Source: Edolisoma coerulescens | Lineage: Eukaryota > Chordata > Aves > Passeriformes > Campephagidae | Length of the DNA stretch: 64,000 nt | Assembly (NCBI GenBank): GCA_013397115.1 | Contig: VWZW01002555.1 | Span: 124,001 to 188,000 of the forward strand | Direction: 5' to 3' | Shown: positions 1 to 13,100 of the stretch, one piece after another | Numbering within the stretch: position 1 is the first letter of the stretch | Layout of the letters: every line of letters begins with the position of its first letter | The notes under the pieces: generated by a model | Databases searched by the model: none | What the model was told of the DNA's origin: nothing | Seen by the model: the letters and a program-made list of their open reading frames with translations, nothing else | Made by a program: the position numbers and the translations under genes

Positions 1-1020
1 CATCTTGAAGATACCACAAACAGGAGCAGAAAGAACATGGGAAAACGGCCTGACGTCAGAATTTGGGTGACATTTTCAAACAGCGAACTGCGACAGAAAG
101 GAGGAAAAAGGCTCTGCTGGAAAGAACAGGAAGGGGACGGTGGGAGCCGGGCAGGGGGAGGTGTGGGGAAGCAGGGAGGGCTGGCTGGGCCGGCGGGGGC
201 TCTCTGCCCTGGCCCCGCTCCTCGCCGCCCCGAGCAGCGCAATCTGCCCCGGCTGGGGCTGGGACAGCCCGAATCCATCGCCCTGGCAAAACAAGGGGCG
301 TAATCTGCTTCCTGCGCTTGCCGCAGCCAGGGCGGAGAGGTGCCAAACACCTGAAGAGCCCACGTGTGGGGCTCGCTATCTGGGGGAGAAAAAAACCCCA
401 GACAATAAAAACAGTTTTACTGCCAAATAAAAGTGTCCCCGACGCTTTCCTATAGAGAAACGATGACATCCAGTGGTGAGTTCATTCATCACAGGGATTT
501 ACATGAGCCCGAGCTCGAGAAATCCCAGCTCGTACCTGTCCCAGGGAGGGGTTCCATTGCTGTATCCTTTACCCATGTGCTATTCCAGCCCTGGCAGGCT
601 TTAAAGTTGTCCTTGCTGGCTGATAATCGTGAAAATGAACCTGCCACTACAAGGTCCCCTTTAGGGGAGGGGGTGCTGCTTACCTGTTGGATTATCAGGA
701 GGCACATTAGAAGACAGCAGGGATTTTTGGTGTATAAACTCTTGGGATAAAAAACACCCACCTGGCAGACTTTTCAAAAGAAGCTGGATGATGGATTCCT
801 GACTGGATTTTGTCATGCAGGTACTTTCAAAAATCTCCCCAGACACCCGAAGTCACTGTTAAATGTCTGAACAGTCCCAGCACTGCCCCAGCTGTTTCTG
901 TCAAAGCCACACAAAAATCCATGCTAGGTCAGGTCCTGAGGAAAAGCCTGATGTTTGCATTGAAGCCTGTTGAGTGAACTGCAGTAAAATCCCTCAGACA
1001 GGGCTGATCCTCCTCTCTAA
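1..1020. other. Intergenic sequence with CRE and E-box motifs, no gene
   Basis: Moderately GC-rich between 130 and 370. It contains a perfect palindromic CRE (TGACGTCA, 51-58) and an E-box CACGTG (361-366). The open frames here overlap in several frames and both strands, which points to base composition rather than coding. No homology recognised. Confidence 0.5.
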
Positions 1021-1486
1021 CCCCAGACTGGGCCAGGCTGGGAGGGCCCGCAGGGCTCAGCTGGTGCCAGCTCCCTGCCCCAGCAGGGCCATCCCAGAGC
1101 CCAGGGCACAGCAGTGTGCCCACACAGCTCTGCCATGGCCCCAGGGAGGGACACTGCACAGCCTCTCTGCACAGTCTGCCGGGGCTGGGCACTGCCCAGG
1201 GCAGAAGTTCTGCCTCCTGGGCAGGGGAATTGCTGGGCTCAGGCCCTGCCCGTGGCTCTGGGGCCGCTGCTGGGCCCCGGAGCAGAGCCCGGGCCCTGCC
1301 CTGAGCCCTCCCTGCAGCCAGGGACACCCAGGGCCGAGGGCCCCTCTCAGCTGGGGCTCCTCTCCAGGCTGAGCAGCCCCGGCTCCCTCAGCCTGGCCTG
1401 GGCACGGAGATGCTCCAGGCCCTTCCTCAGCCCCGCAGCCTCCGCCGGCCCCGCTCCAGGAGCTCCCTGGCCCTGCTGGGCTGAGG
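1021..1486 (-). mobile_element. CR1-type LINE fragment, GC-rich, copy 1 of a matching pair
   Basis: Read on the minus strand, it resembles the CR1 3' portion: a GCTGCTCAGCCTGGAGAGGA segment, then a 3' end of the CCCTCCCAGCCTGGCCCAGT type that parallels the CR1 terminus. It is much more GC-rich than the other CR1 copies here. It matches 55440-55905 base for base as far as I can see, with no indel (constant offset 54,419). The long open frames across it are shadows of that composition. Confidence 0.75.
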
Positions 1487-3508
1487 AGCCCAATTCATTT
1501 ATAACCTTCTCAGGCAAATCACACAGAGGGAAACCTGCTTCGGGGCACACAGCAGAGTCTCAAACTCAGTGGCAGTTCTGTCAAATCAAGCTGTTTGTAC
1601 CAGTTCTTGTCTTTGCCTCTGGGGATCAGGATTTCTAAGCAGCCCAGTGAAATGGTCCGTGTTAAAATAATTTCCGTTTCATTTTTTGCTAACTGACCCC
1701 TTGCTCTCATACCAGGGAGAAAAGTTAACTTGAGGAGTGGATTCGTTTTCACAGTACCTTTCTTAAACACCTCACTCACATACCCTCCAACTCTTCCTTC
1801 TTCCAAGCTAAACAATTCTCACTTTTGCACTCTATCCTCAGATGTAAACCCCACCCAGTCTTCCAACCATCTCATGACATGCTTTTGGTGGACTTCCAAA
1901 CCAGAGAGGTTTCCAGACTGAACCTCCAAAATGTTTGAGGTTTCCCCATCTCTGCGCAGCCCTTTCCAAGAGCACACTCCCATTGATCCTGGAGGCAGCC
2001 TCGGATCCAAACAAACCATAACGCAGTCAGGAACAAGTCTGGCTGCTTTTTAATGAGCAAATATGCTCTTGGGAAGTGTCCTGCAGTGATGGGCAAACCT
2101 CAAACACATCGGAGGTTCTGCTTATGAACCTCTTTGATGTAGAAGTCTCACCCAGTGGCACAGCCCTGCTGCTTCTGCATGCTCAGGAGCACCCCAGGCA
2201 GGAGAGAGCTGTCACCACGCTGGGCAGGGCAGCACTGTCCCCCTGCACACCCACATGGCTGGGCTGCAGCAGTCCTAAGGTTTAGCGAGGAAAGAACATT
2301 TCATTACCAAGAATCAAAGAGAAAGTAGCCCAGGAGTCTGCAATTCAAGTTACCAACCTCTCCTCCCCTCCCCGCCCCACTCAGTCCCACTGCAGTCGGA
2401 TCCAAGAGCCAGGCCTGACGCTGCTCTCAGAGCTGCAGCTGCAGAGCTCCCTGGCCAAGCCAGGCTCAGATGATGATGATGATGATGAAGCTTTAACTGC
2501 TCACTGTTCCACAGTGACAGGGAAATCAGGCTCTGCTGGGATGCAAAAATCTGCTGCGTTTTTATTAATCGAAACTAAAATACTAGAACTGTAAAAGAAC
2601 AAATTTTGCTTTTGGTGCATGTCACAGTTCCTCTGCCCCGGGGACAAGTCCATTAACAGCCAAAGTCATTACAGGCTCAGCTGCAGGGCTGGCTTTTCAT
2701 TTCCAGCTGCAGACTCCCACTGTCTACACCCAAGCCCTGTCATTTTGGGTAGGTGGTGGCCAACGCTGTAGGGAACTCTGGAACCAAGCTGGGGCAGAGC
2801 ACAGACCAAGGGCCTCTGTCAGGGTGTGCCTGCCACCCTCTGCCTCTTCCCAAAGTCCTGTGTGTGAGGACACGGGATTTTCATCCAGGCAGAGAACTTT
2901 TCCATTTTGCTGATGGGAGTTATGGAGCAAAGACCCTTTTTGTGCTACAAACAGTAATTAAACTTCAGGACTTACTCTAAGTCATTAATTTGTTTGTTGT
3001 GTGGGACAACTCCACAGGGCACCAGGCTCTTCTGCTTGGCTTCCCCCAGGCTCCTCGTCCCCTTCCTTTACATCCCTGTCCCCAAAAGGTATAAGTAACA
3101 CAAACATTAGAGGTTCAGTGCATCATCAAAGCACTGTTTAAAAAGCCTTTCAGTAAAAATGAAAGTCCCTCTTGCTTCTTTCAAGCCCAAGCAGAGCCAG
3201 CATTGCTGTTCCCCAGTGACAGGCCCTGTGCTGGGCAGTCCTGAATCAGCAGAGCTGTGACAGGTCAGAACAGGGCCGGGTTCCTGCAGCCCTGGGAAGG
3301 AGGGGAGAGACTCCTAAATCTGTCAGAACCATCCCACAAGCGTGAGCCACTGCTCTCGTTGTGATGTCCAACTGAGCAAGATCTTATTTCTAATTTCAAT
3401 ATTCAAGAGGAACTTTTTGTTTGGCCTGGCTGGGCCAGAGATCCACTGGCAGCTGCCTGTGGCTCGAAGGCTGCTATGTCAGGAATTCAGGCTGGCACCC
3501 TGACCTGG
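1487..3508. other. Intergenic, no gene recognised
   Basis: Unremarkable sequence with a short (ATG)n run at about 2467-2487. I see no splice-bounded coding sequence, RNA gene or named repeat. Confidence 0.5.
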
Positions 3509-3632
3509 CAGGGAGGTGTTGATTCTCAGGGAGCTCTCCCATCCCAGGGAGGTGTGGGGATGTGGATCCTCAGGGAGCTCTCCCTTCCCAGGGAGGTGTG
3601 GGGATGTGGATTCTCAGGGAGCTCTCCCTTTC
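3509..3632. repeat. Short minisatellite, 44-bp unit, about 3 copies
   Basis: Three tandem units, each containing CAGGGAGGTG and TCAGGGAGCTCTCCC. The first is shortened (3509-3544); the second and third (3545-3588 and 3589-3632) are full 44-mers differing at two or three positions. Confidence 0.85.
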
Positions 3633-6600
3633 CTCTGCTCTGCTGTCAGGTCCAGGAGCCACCAAGAGAGACTCACGTGAGTAATGTGACTCCGCTCCTG
3701 TGCTCCACAGGCTCTTCCATACTTTCAATTTTCTGTCTCTGTGGCTCCTATTTAGGTGAAACAGAGGTCACAACCAGCCTCAAAACCTCCCAGCTATCAG
3801 CAATTTTATTTTTCATCTGATACCCCATGTGATAGGGAAAGCTGCACAAATAGGCTGGAGAAAGTCAGACGTGAATCAAAGCAAACGTTTCACTGTAAGG
3901 TTTGAAAAGATTCCATTAAATTTTTATTATCAGTAAAAAACTTTAGATTTGCTTTAGATTATCTCTTCATGTCTGATCTCTGGCCAGAGGGGCTGCAGTA
4001 GCACAGCAGAGGAAGCTGTGCTGAGATTTGCCACTGCACCTTGGTCAGGGCCAGGAGACATCCTTCCCCCAGGGCCAGCAGCAGAGCAGGGTGTAGCTCT
4101 GAGGAGCCCGAGACTGGAAGAGCTGGTGAGGAGGGGAGGCTGCACCCTGTCTTTCAAACCTTGAAGGAAATAGGAATCTTTCCAGAGTCAGCCACTGCCC
4201 CAGTTAGAATGTTCACAGCACTTCCACAAGAGAGCTGAATAAACCTCACTAAACCTGCCCCAGCCTTTGGACCCGCTGGAGCTGGGACAGGATGACCCCA
4301 AGGAACACCAGTGAGAGGAGACTGGACCAGCCCTGAGCTTACCCATCTGACAGACTGACCTCATTTCTCCTTCCCTAGCCCTTCTTCCCCTTTCTGCCCA
4401 AAGTTTCTCCAGCTGCTCAGTCCAGTGTTTCCTGGTCCTGCCATGAATTTATTTTAAATAAAAGGACAGGATGGAGTAGCTGTTCTGAGTGTTGAGAGGT
4501 TTCACAGTCCTTTCTTGCTTGTCAGCCTATAACTGTCTCTCCTCATACCCTTCAGATTCTCCCTCACGTGTTTCACCCTGTGGCTCCTCTTCCCTTCAGG
4601 GCTTTCCCTGTTTGAACTCCTCCACCCTTCCTTGTGCCATCCCTCAGGCACTCTCAATGTGTGCTTTCTTATCAATTATTTCCCCCCAATTCTTTTGTCT
4701 CCCTCACCTGCTTATGTCAAGGCTACTCCATCCCCCCAACTCCTTTGTGCCTCCCATCCATTTGGGATACACACAACTGAGCACAATATCCCAAATCCCA
4801 TGCCGACAGTGCCATTTCAGCAAAAAGCTTAATTATCTCTTTAATATCTCATTTGCTCTTTCCCTGTAGCTCCCAGGTCATGCCCACAATGCTGCTTCCC
4901 AAATCCCTCTGATTAGGCACTTGCAGTTTCCTTTAGACGTATTAGCTGCATTTTTCTGAACTGAATCATGTTTGTTTTCTTCTTATTATAGCACTGATCT
5001 CTTGAGGCTTCTTTTGTACAAGTGGATGGAAAGATTTTTTTTCTCCTTATTATTGCACAAGAGGGTTTCATGTCTTTGGATGTGTCATAATAAAATGGTT
5101 TTGGTAGCAGCAAACCTAATTCCTGTTGTTATTAAACCGTAACACAACTCAGGAGAAGTTAGTCATTGTGGAACAACACTGAGCACCACCTCTACCTGCA
5201 GGAAGTGCTGAACTCAGAGGAAGTGGGCTGGAGGAGACGAGGAGGAAGGCTTTAGAGGCTGAGTAAGACATTAAATTCAGCTTCTCTTAATGAGTTAGTT
5301 GAGAAAATAAATAAACCACTAATCACTAACAGCTACATTTTTTTCTGTTACTCAAAAAATTTTGCAGTGATTCCCTTTCCTGCAGCTGAAGGACAGCAAA
5401 AAGCATGGGAGGATAAACTTGATTCTTAATTGTATATATTTTTTGCTGAAAAATACAATCCAATCTTTGGCTCAGGATGGGGCAATATTGGTCCCACAGA
5501 ACTGCTCTGGCACTTGCCCTGTAAAGAGGCTCTTCCCTTGGCTTATTTGTGATCAATAGATTTGGTGTGTAAAGATGGGCTTTGAAGTATTTACGGCCAG
5601 TTAGGGAACACTTTGCACTTTCTCCACATCCAAAGCTGGCCTTCCCTCCCAGGCACTCAGCCCTCCTGCCCTTTCAATTAACTGCTTGTCTAATTAGAGC
5701 TCATTGTGGTGGGAATCTGCCCTTGGCAGGGGCAGGGGGCAGCTCTCACACTCGTGGGCTGTCCCAGGTCCCACACTTCTCCGGAATTAAAACTCTCTAT
5801 CTGAAACCCCAGACCAAACCAACCAGTCTGGTCCCCTCAGACCTCACTGGCAGCCTGGCAGAGCAGAGGGGGCAGCACCCAGAGCTTACCCAGAGAAGGG
5901 AAGGTTGGGGGGCCCGAGCTCACTGCAAATGCAGCCCCTCTGGCAGAGCTGAGGGAGGAGAGAGGGAGGAATGCAGATTCCCAGACCCATTAGAGCTCCC
6001 TCATCCAAGATCTCAGCTCCCCTGAGGAAGCTGGCAGTGTTTGTTGCTCTCGGTTCCTGTGGATGCACAGGATCCCGTGGCAGCTGGATGTGTTTGTGCA
6101 CAGAACCAGGGGGCATCCTCAGCTCCTCCGGGCACCCTGTGCCAGTGCCTCACCACCCCACAGTAAAGGATTCCTCCCCAGTCCATGGTCCCACAGCCTG
6201 AGCAGGGAAGGTCCAGTAAAGAAGGAGCAGGGGAGAGAAGGAAGTGGGAGAAGGGTGGGAGGAATTAACAGGGCCCAGGGAAGTGAAGTGGATCAGGAGC
6301 AAACAAAATCAACAAAGTGAGGAAGGAAACAAAGGAGAGAGAGAGAGACAAAAATCCTCCCTTCACAGTTTATAGCAACAAGTCCTGGGAGAACTCTCGG
6401 AGTCTGCACCCCTTGGAAACAAAGCCATCAATAGTGCAGACCTGGGAAAGCATCCCCACTCCTGGGCTTGAACAGTATGGATCCAGGAAATATTAAATCC
6501 ATCTGCTGTGGAGAGAATGTTTTATCAACAACAAAAAACCCATTTGATTTATTCTCTAGACACCAGGCCCAGCCCCAGTCACTGAGCTGTGCTATCTAAT

Positions 6601-7234
6601 GTGGTCAGACAACTTCTAGGGAACCAGCCTCGTGTTGCCATTACTCACAGTGTTTGCTTTTCCCCTATTGCCTTACTCATCCGATTCCTCCCTTCTTATT
6701 ATGGCTCTGGTTGGGTTGATAGCTCATAATTTATCCTCCAGGCTGAGGCTTTCATGCCTTTGTCAGTAACTTGAGCCAGGGAAGTGAGTTATTCTTGCCT
6801 TTCTGTGTTTCTCTGCCTCAGTCCTGCGCCGGCTGGGAGTTTACCTGGATGTGGAACACACAAACTCTGTGGCACTGCCCATCAGGAGAGGGGCTGGTTG
6901 TATTTCCCTCCAGTTCCAGTTACCCTGGGTGTCTGTGCATGGCTCTGGATGAGGATTTTGCTGGATACCAGGTGATTAATCCGAGCCTGCAGTGATACTG
7001 CACCAGTAGTCCCCAGGTGCTTCCCAAAACAGAAATTCGTGCACTCCAGTTGTTAAATGAACATTAAAACAGAGGCATCACTGAGGAGGAGCAGGCACAC
7101 AGGAGGCACTTCCCTGCACAGTGGGCTTTGTCTCAGGCACTGAGTCCAGCCCAGCTCCAGCCACGACAGAAAGCAGCTCACCCACCTTTGGTGCTGGTCC
7201 AGGACAGCCAAAAAGCTGCTCCTGTGTGCACAAA
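3633..7234. other. Intergenic, no gene recognised
   Basis: A/T-rich stretches alternate with ordinary sequence. No coding exon, RNA gene or repeat family that I can name. Confidence 0.5.
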
Positions 7235-7324
7235 ACCCAGAGCGTGGGTTACACTCATTTTACTACCCAGAGCATGGGTTACACTCATTTTACTACCCAG
7301 AGCATGTGTTACACCCATTTTGCA
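7235..7324. repeat. Minisatellite, 30-bp unit, 3 copies, next to the assembly gap
   Basis: Three 30-bp units (7235-7264, 7265-7294, 7295-7324), each ACCCAGAGC...GTTACAC.CATTTT. The first two differ at one base; the third carries a few changes. The array lies 32 bp from an 85-N gap. Confidence 0.9.
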
Positions 7325-7356
7325 CCCAGACTACACAGAGGACACAGACTAAACCT

Positions 7357-7441
7357 NNNNNNNNNNNNNNNNNNNNNNNNNNNNNNNNNNNNNNNNNNNN
7401 NNNNNNNNNNNNNNNNNNNNNNNNNNNNNNNNNNNNNNNNN
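7357..7441. other. Assembly gap, 85 N
   Basis: A run of N. Open frames spanning it have no meaning. The neighbouring 30-bp tandem repeat may be the reason for the gap. Confidence 0.99.
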
Positions 7442-9784
7442 CCTGCCACAGCCCCCAACTGTTTTCCCTCCCCCAGGTACCCACAGAACGGTTCTTCTCC
7501 ATCCTCGTGGCAGGGGCTCCCAAAGCAGCCACATTTCCTGCTCCCAGACACAGGGATGGGGCTCTGCTCAGCTGCAGCTGTGCTCAGGCTCCTCCTCACA
7601 GCGGGAAACTGTTCTCAGCAAATTGCCAATAACTTCAGCTCCTCCTACGGTGATAGGAAAATCGAGAAGGGGTGGGGACAGGCCCAAAAATGGCTGCCCC
7701 CCTAATTTGTGTTCTCACACCCACCAAAATGCTGGGTCCCAAATGGCATGAACGTGTCCAGGTCACTTACAGGGAGAGAGAAGGTGAAGAAATCCCATGG
7801 GGCAAAGATACCCATCCCATCCCATCCCGTCCCGTCCCGTCCCATCCCTTTTGAGCTTTGCATTCTTCATCTTCAAAAGAGAGCTTCCCATGACAGATGA
7901 GGGAGGCTCTACCTCCTCCTCTGAGCATTTTCTTATTAGAATTTAGGACATTCTCTTCCACTATCAGGAGTTCAGGATGTTCCTTACCTGCAGCAGCCAG
8001 TTCTTGCCTAGATGACATCAGGAGAAAAACCCAAGGATTCATTTAGGGAAGGAATCATCAGGTGGCCACTTGAGATACATCAAATTTCTTCCCAGAAGTG
8101 GTTCAAAGTTTGAGCTCACCTGCCAGTTTTTCAATCACCAAAGCCTTAAAACAGAAAACCCATCCCCAAAGCACCCTCCCCTTGCAGAAGAGAGAAGCAG
8201 GTGAAGGAATTGGAGCGAGCCCCAGCTCCGTGGGCGATCCCAGAGCTGGCCCATTAAATCCCCCTCAGCTGCTCCCGCAGGCCCGGGCTGTTGGGGGTTG
8301 GAGCAGCCGTGCCCAGCTCCCGGCAGCTGCCCAGGGCAGGGATTCTCCTCCTGCCCTGCAGGGGAAGCCTGGGACATGACAGGCACGTTCATGCAATATT
8401 ATTGCTGCTGGCACTGTCACTTCCCTGGCCTTGGGCCTCCCTCTGTGGCAGAGCCCAGGAACAGGAGTATTCCTGACCATCCCCAGCCCTGCCTCCGCTC
8501 AGCACTGCAGACCTTCAGATAGGATTTTTTCCCATCCTCTCGGTTCACAGAGCCGCAGACCACGTTTCTTTACTTGGTATTAACTTCAAAGTATTTCTCC
8601 TTTTAAAATACAAATCAATGTTATTTGTGAAATGAGTGTTTTGAACTTGGATCCAATATTTTTAGTGAAATAAAAAAGAAAAGAAAAAGAAGTTTTGTTT
8701 TGTTTTTTAACTGGAAGGAATCCAAACTATCCACAGCTTTTATAAACCAACTTCCTTATGAGTCAGGACATTTATTGCCAGAAAAATATTATTTTAACTT
8801 TATTAGTGCAATATAGCAGTGACATCTAGTGGCTTTCATCAGTGTCATGATGAGCGAGGGAAGGTGGGACTGGCAGGATGTGGGGATGGATCCAGGTCAG
8901 GGGTTGTTATTCCCTTGATAAGAGTCAGTGGAAGCTGGACAAGCTCTTCCATAGAGTTTACCAGAAATAGAAAATTCTGGTAATATAATGAAAATAAACT
9001 CTAAGATTGGAAAACCTAATCAGGTAACACCCATGGGTGATTTCTTCAGCTCACATTATAACGTAAAATTCCTGATTTTCTTTATCCTGGTGGAAATATT
9101 GTTCACATTAGGGAGCTCCTTCACCAGGAACCACAGAAACAATTATTCTCAACTTTCTACATCAAAATTCAGTCCAAGGCCATTTACAGCCCACATCACT
9201 CAAATGCCATGGGCACTTCTCCCTCTGGAAAAAGCAGCACTTGTCACCCAGTTTTGAATAAAGCAAGAACATGTCTTCAGTGCTGTTTTTTCAGAGCTGA
9301 AGCCCCTCCTCGGCCCTTCCACCAGGACCCTTTCCCACACAGGCTTTGTTTTCCAGCCAGGAATGCCAGGGAGCTTGGGGCTGGTGGCAGGACCGGGGCA
9401 GTGCAGCCTCTGGCAGGGGCAGGGGCTGCTCACGGGGCTCCTGAGGGAAAGCTGACCCCAGGGTTTGCCAAAAGCAACGCTCTTGGTGCTGGCACCAGTT
9501 TATTGTCAGCCTCGTGGCTGAAAATATCAGCTTTTTGTTATTTGTGCACTGATGTTACAGCAAAGTGTGTGTTCCCTGGCTTCCCCTCCGAGCCTGCCCA
9601 AAATTCAGCTGGGCACAGAAGTTGCCACCTTTTGCCAGTTGTTGTCTGAAGACAAAGCTGATTCTGCTTCTCTGGCAAGGCCTTGGAAGGCTCATAAACC
9701 TTCCTGGGATTCCCAGCTCTGCCACGGACCTCACCCCTCATTCTGCCCCTTTGGCTCCAGAAGTTCTTCCTTGCTTGGTCAGAT
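7442..9784. other. Intergenic; simple repeat (CCCRT)n at 7810-7849, CTCF-like motif at 8816-8833
   Basis: Holds a pentanucleotide run of CCCAT/CCCGT, about eight units, at 7810-7849. On the minus strand at 8816-8833 there is a GCCACTAGATGTCACTGC sequence close to the CTCF core. No gene recognised. Confidence 0.5.
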
Positions 9785-10167
9785 TATGGAGCCAGGCTGG
9801 GAGAGCTGGGAATGTTCAGCCTGGAGAAGGGAAGGTTGTGTGGAGATGTCATAGCTCCTGCCAGGGTCTGAGGGGGCTGCAGGGAACCCAGAGAGGGACA
9901 ATTCATCAGGAACAAGAGGGAATAGCTTCCCACTGCCAGAGGGCAGGGATAGATGGGATATTGGGAAGGAACTGTTCCCTGGGAGGGTGGGGAGGCCCTG
10001 GCACAGGGTGCCCAGAGCAGCTGTGGCTGCCCCTGGATCCCTGGCAGTGCCCAAGGCCAGGCTGGACGGGGCTTGGAGCAGCCTGGGACAGTGGGAGGTG
10101 TCCCTGCCCATGGCAGGGGTGGCACTGGATGGGCTTTAAGGTCCCTGCCAACCCAAATCATTGATTT
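9785..10167 (+). mobile_element. CR1 LINE 3' fragment
   Basis: Plus-orientation CR1 3' region: GAGCCAGGCTGGGAGAGCTG, AATGTTCAGCCTGGAGAAGG, CTGGCACAGGGTGCCCAGAG, then GGTCCCTGCCAACCCAAATC at the end. 5'-truncated, as usual for CR1. It belongs to the subfamily without the ATTG insertion (GCTGGACGGGGCTTGGAGC). Open frames here are repeat-derived. Confidence 0.93.
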
Positions 10168-13100
10168 ATTTGGCTTTGGACACTCCAGCTACACAGAAAG
10201 GGAGATGAAATATGGGGAAACTCGTTTTGTAGAAGCACATCAGCCTGTGCTGGCTGGCTGCAGCTTAGATAAGCCCCAGATTGCTCCACGGTGGACAGAA
10301 ACCTTCCAGGAGCTTTGTGGGAAAGGCTGTGCTGGGTTCTGGCTGTGCAGGGCTGGGGCTCTGTGTGTTTTATTGTGAAAGGATTTACTCTTCCGTGTGC
10401 AGCAGTGACACAGCCAGGGGAAGGCAGGGCTGGGAAGGATGCTGGAAGGAAGCTGACAGGATATTTGTGCTGCTCTGCCCTCCCTGCCCGGGGGTCCGAG
10501 GGGCTGCAGCATTAAATGAACGAGGGGCTTTGAAGTCCAGGCCTCGGGGCTGAGCCAGATTTTCCACACTGGCAGGGAAGCTGCAGCCTCCTTCCACGGA
10601 TGCCAGGCCAAGGAAACAAGTGCTCAGCGCCACATCTGCCTGCAGCACCTCCGTGGGTCCCCCCAGCGCTGCCACCCCGGGGGCAGCTTCACCCAGCCCT
10701 GCCTGGCCCCAGGGCCTGGAGGAGGGCAGGGCTGGGGTGTCCTGGGCACAGTCCCTGTGCTCAGGGCTGCCCAGGGCTGCAGGAGGTGCCAGCTCCAGGC
10801 TGGGACAGCAGCTCCCCAGGGCAGCGCTCCCTGGGAAGGGGCGAGCCAGAGCTGCGGCTTCAGGAGACTTCAAATGCTGCAGCGAGTCTGGCAGGAATAT
10901 TTATACACCTGCACGTCCAAACATGCTCCACTTTCTCACTTTATAAATACAGGGGAGCCCGCTGAACGCTGGCCCAGCAGAGCCAAGCATGCCCCCTCTG
11001 CTTTGATGGACCAGCTGTTTTCCTGGCCTGCTCACATAAACATATTTGTGTGTGTTGGTTTTACAGTTTATTGGGAACAAGAAGCAGATGCCAGGTCGTG
11101 TGTGCATTTTTGTTGTGTGTGGAACTGCCACGAGAAGCTTCCCCAGACCAGTTCCTGGTTTGCTTTGCAGGAAGGGGAGCAGCACAGAGAGGGCTCAGGG
11201 GGTGCTTTGCTGATGGTTTTTGACCAAACAGGTGCAGAATCAGCTCACACAGGTGAGAGCTCGCAGGGGCTCTGCAGATCCAAGTCTCCCCGTGGGACCA
11301 GGACATAGCCTGGACAGAAGGATCCCCCACATCCATTCCCTTGGGTCTGGCTTCCACACCCCATTTCCGTGTGTAACCTGGCACTGGCATTCCAGACTCA
11401 GCCTGGGTTTTCCAAGGAGCTGTGACAGCCCTTTGTGGCACCAAAATGCCATTTTTGTGGGTGAGTGAGTCCAGAACCCCCCTGCTCCTCTGCTGTGTGT
11501 GAGCAGCAGTCACAGCTCAGCTCCCCCCTGCCTGGAGCTGGGACAGGAGCTAAAGCAGCTCCACATCTCCACCAGCCCCAAAATCACAACAGGACATCAC
11601 AGAATTCACTGCCAGGTCTGAAAGAGGAAGGCATTTCCATATCCCACCACGGCCTCTCCCCAGCCCTGCAGCCTGCTGAGAGCTGGGCTCTAAACTGCTG
11701 CACTGGCCGTGCCTCTGCACTTTGACTTCTGGTTGGAGGCACTGTCTTCCATTCAGCTGGAAATAAGCTGCATCGTGGGCCTTTCCAAGGGGAATATGCC
11801 TCTGGAGCTCCCCATGGAAAAGCTCAGGTTAATATCTGGCTGTTTGCCTGGGCAGTGAAAGGTAAGTGCAGGTGGCACTGCAGGTCACAGAGGTGGGCAA
11901 TCCCCAGGGCAAGGAACTGCTTCACACAAATCCCTGGAATCAGACAGGAGAGAGGAGATTCTCCTTGGAGGTGCCGGGTTTCATCCTGCCAGTTTCATTC
12001 TTTATGCTTACCTAAAGGATGCATTTATCATTTCCTATTTGGCTCTATTTCTGGTTGTCTTTGGGCCCAAAGTGTAGAAGTTGAAGCACTACCCAATGGC
12101 CCATCCTGGCAAACATCCCCGTTCCACCAGCTGCTTGGAGTCATCACAGGATGGTTTTACATCTCTCTGCCCCTTTCCCCTTCACCAGCAGCCCCCCTGA
12201 AATCCGTGTTTGGGGCAACAATTGAAATTTGAAAAGATCTTATTTTCATGTGTGATTTTACCACCAAGCCAAGAGGGAGAAGAGAAGTTAACAAGGAAAT
12301 CCCATTTCCCAAAAGGGAGGCTTCTGTCCCTGATCCCCTCAGATCAGCACTCCAGCAGCACGGGGTGTGCTCCAGCTGAGGAGATAAAGCACCAGCCCGA
12401 ATGATATCCATGTGCTGTGAGGTTTTGTCTCGTCCTGAAGAACAATCCAATACTTTTTGCTTCCTTTGGAATCTTGCACAGTTTTGCCTTTCCCTGAGGA
12501 AGTCTGGGAGCAGAGTTAGCTGCCTGGGAAGGAGGTTGGTGGCAGGGCAGGGCACAGGGGTGACACCAACAGGCTCCTCACGGGACAGGGGCTGCTCTGG
12601 GAGGGGGGGGGTGTGGATGTGCCCGCCCTGCCCCGCATTCCCCCTTCCCTGCAGGGCAAACGCAGCCCCCTTTGCCCCCTCTGTCCCCCCTCCTGTCCCC
12701 TGCTCTCTGCCTGCTGCCCGGGGCCACAGCTGCAGCTGGATGTGGTTTCATGACATTATTGTGTGAATGGAGGTGTGAGAGGGTAATAGCAGATGGCATA
12801 AGTCAGAACCTCAAACCCAAGGAGGTAATACAAGATGGCATAAGTAAAAATTTCGCAACAAACTAATCATTTTTAACATTTTTATTCTGGCTTGAGCTGC
12901 TTGAAATTCAGTATCTGGGTTGCAAAGTAGTTCAACAATGCTTCTAAATTAGTCTTTGACCGCTGTGATTTCCAAAATCATGTGACATTTTCCAAAATCT
13001 TTGCCCACGAATTTACAGTGAGGACAAAAAGGAACATCCGTTCCAGGAGGCAGGGGATGTTCATCCCCAGGCACGCTTGGAGGAGGGTGCTTTGAGAGGT

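Noticed and set aside
929..1638. Paired open frames duplicated at 55.3-56.1 kb as a duplicated gene
   Set aside because: The shared sequence is a CR1-type repeat. Frames are open in several phases because it is GC-rich.
7121..7705. Open frames spanning the N run
   Set aside because: They include 85 ambiguous bases and a tandem repeat; not evidence of coding.
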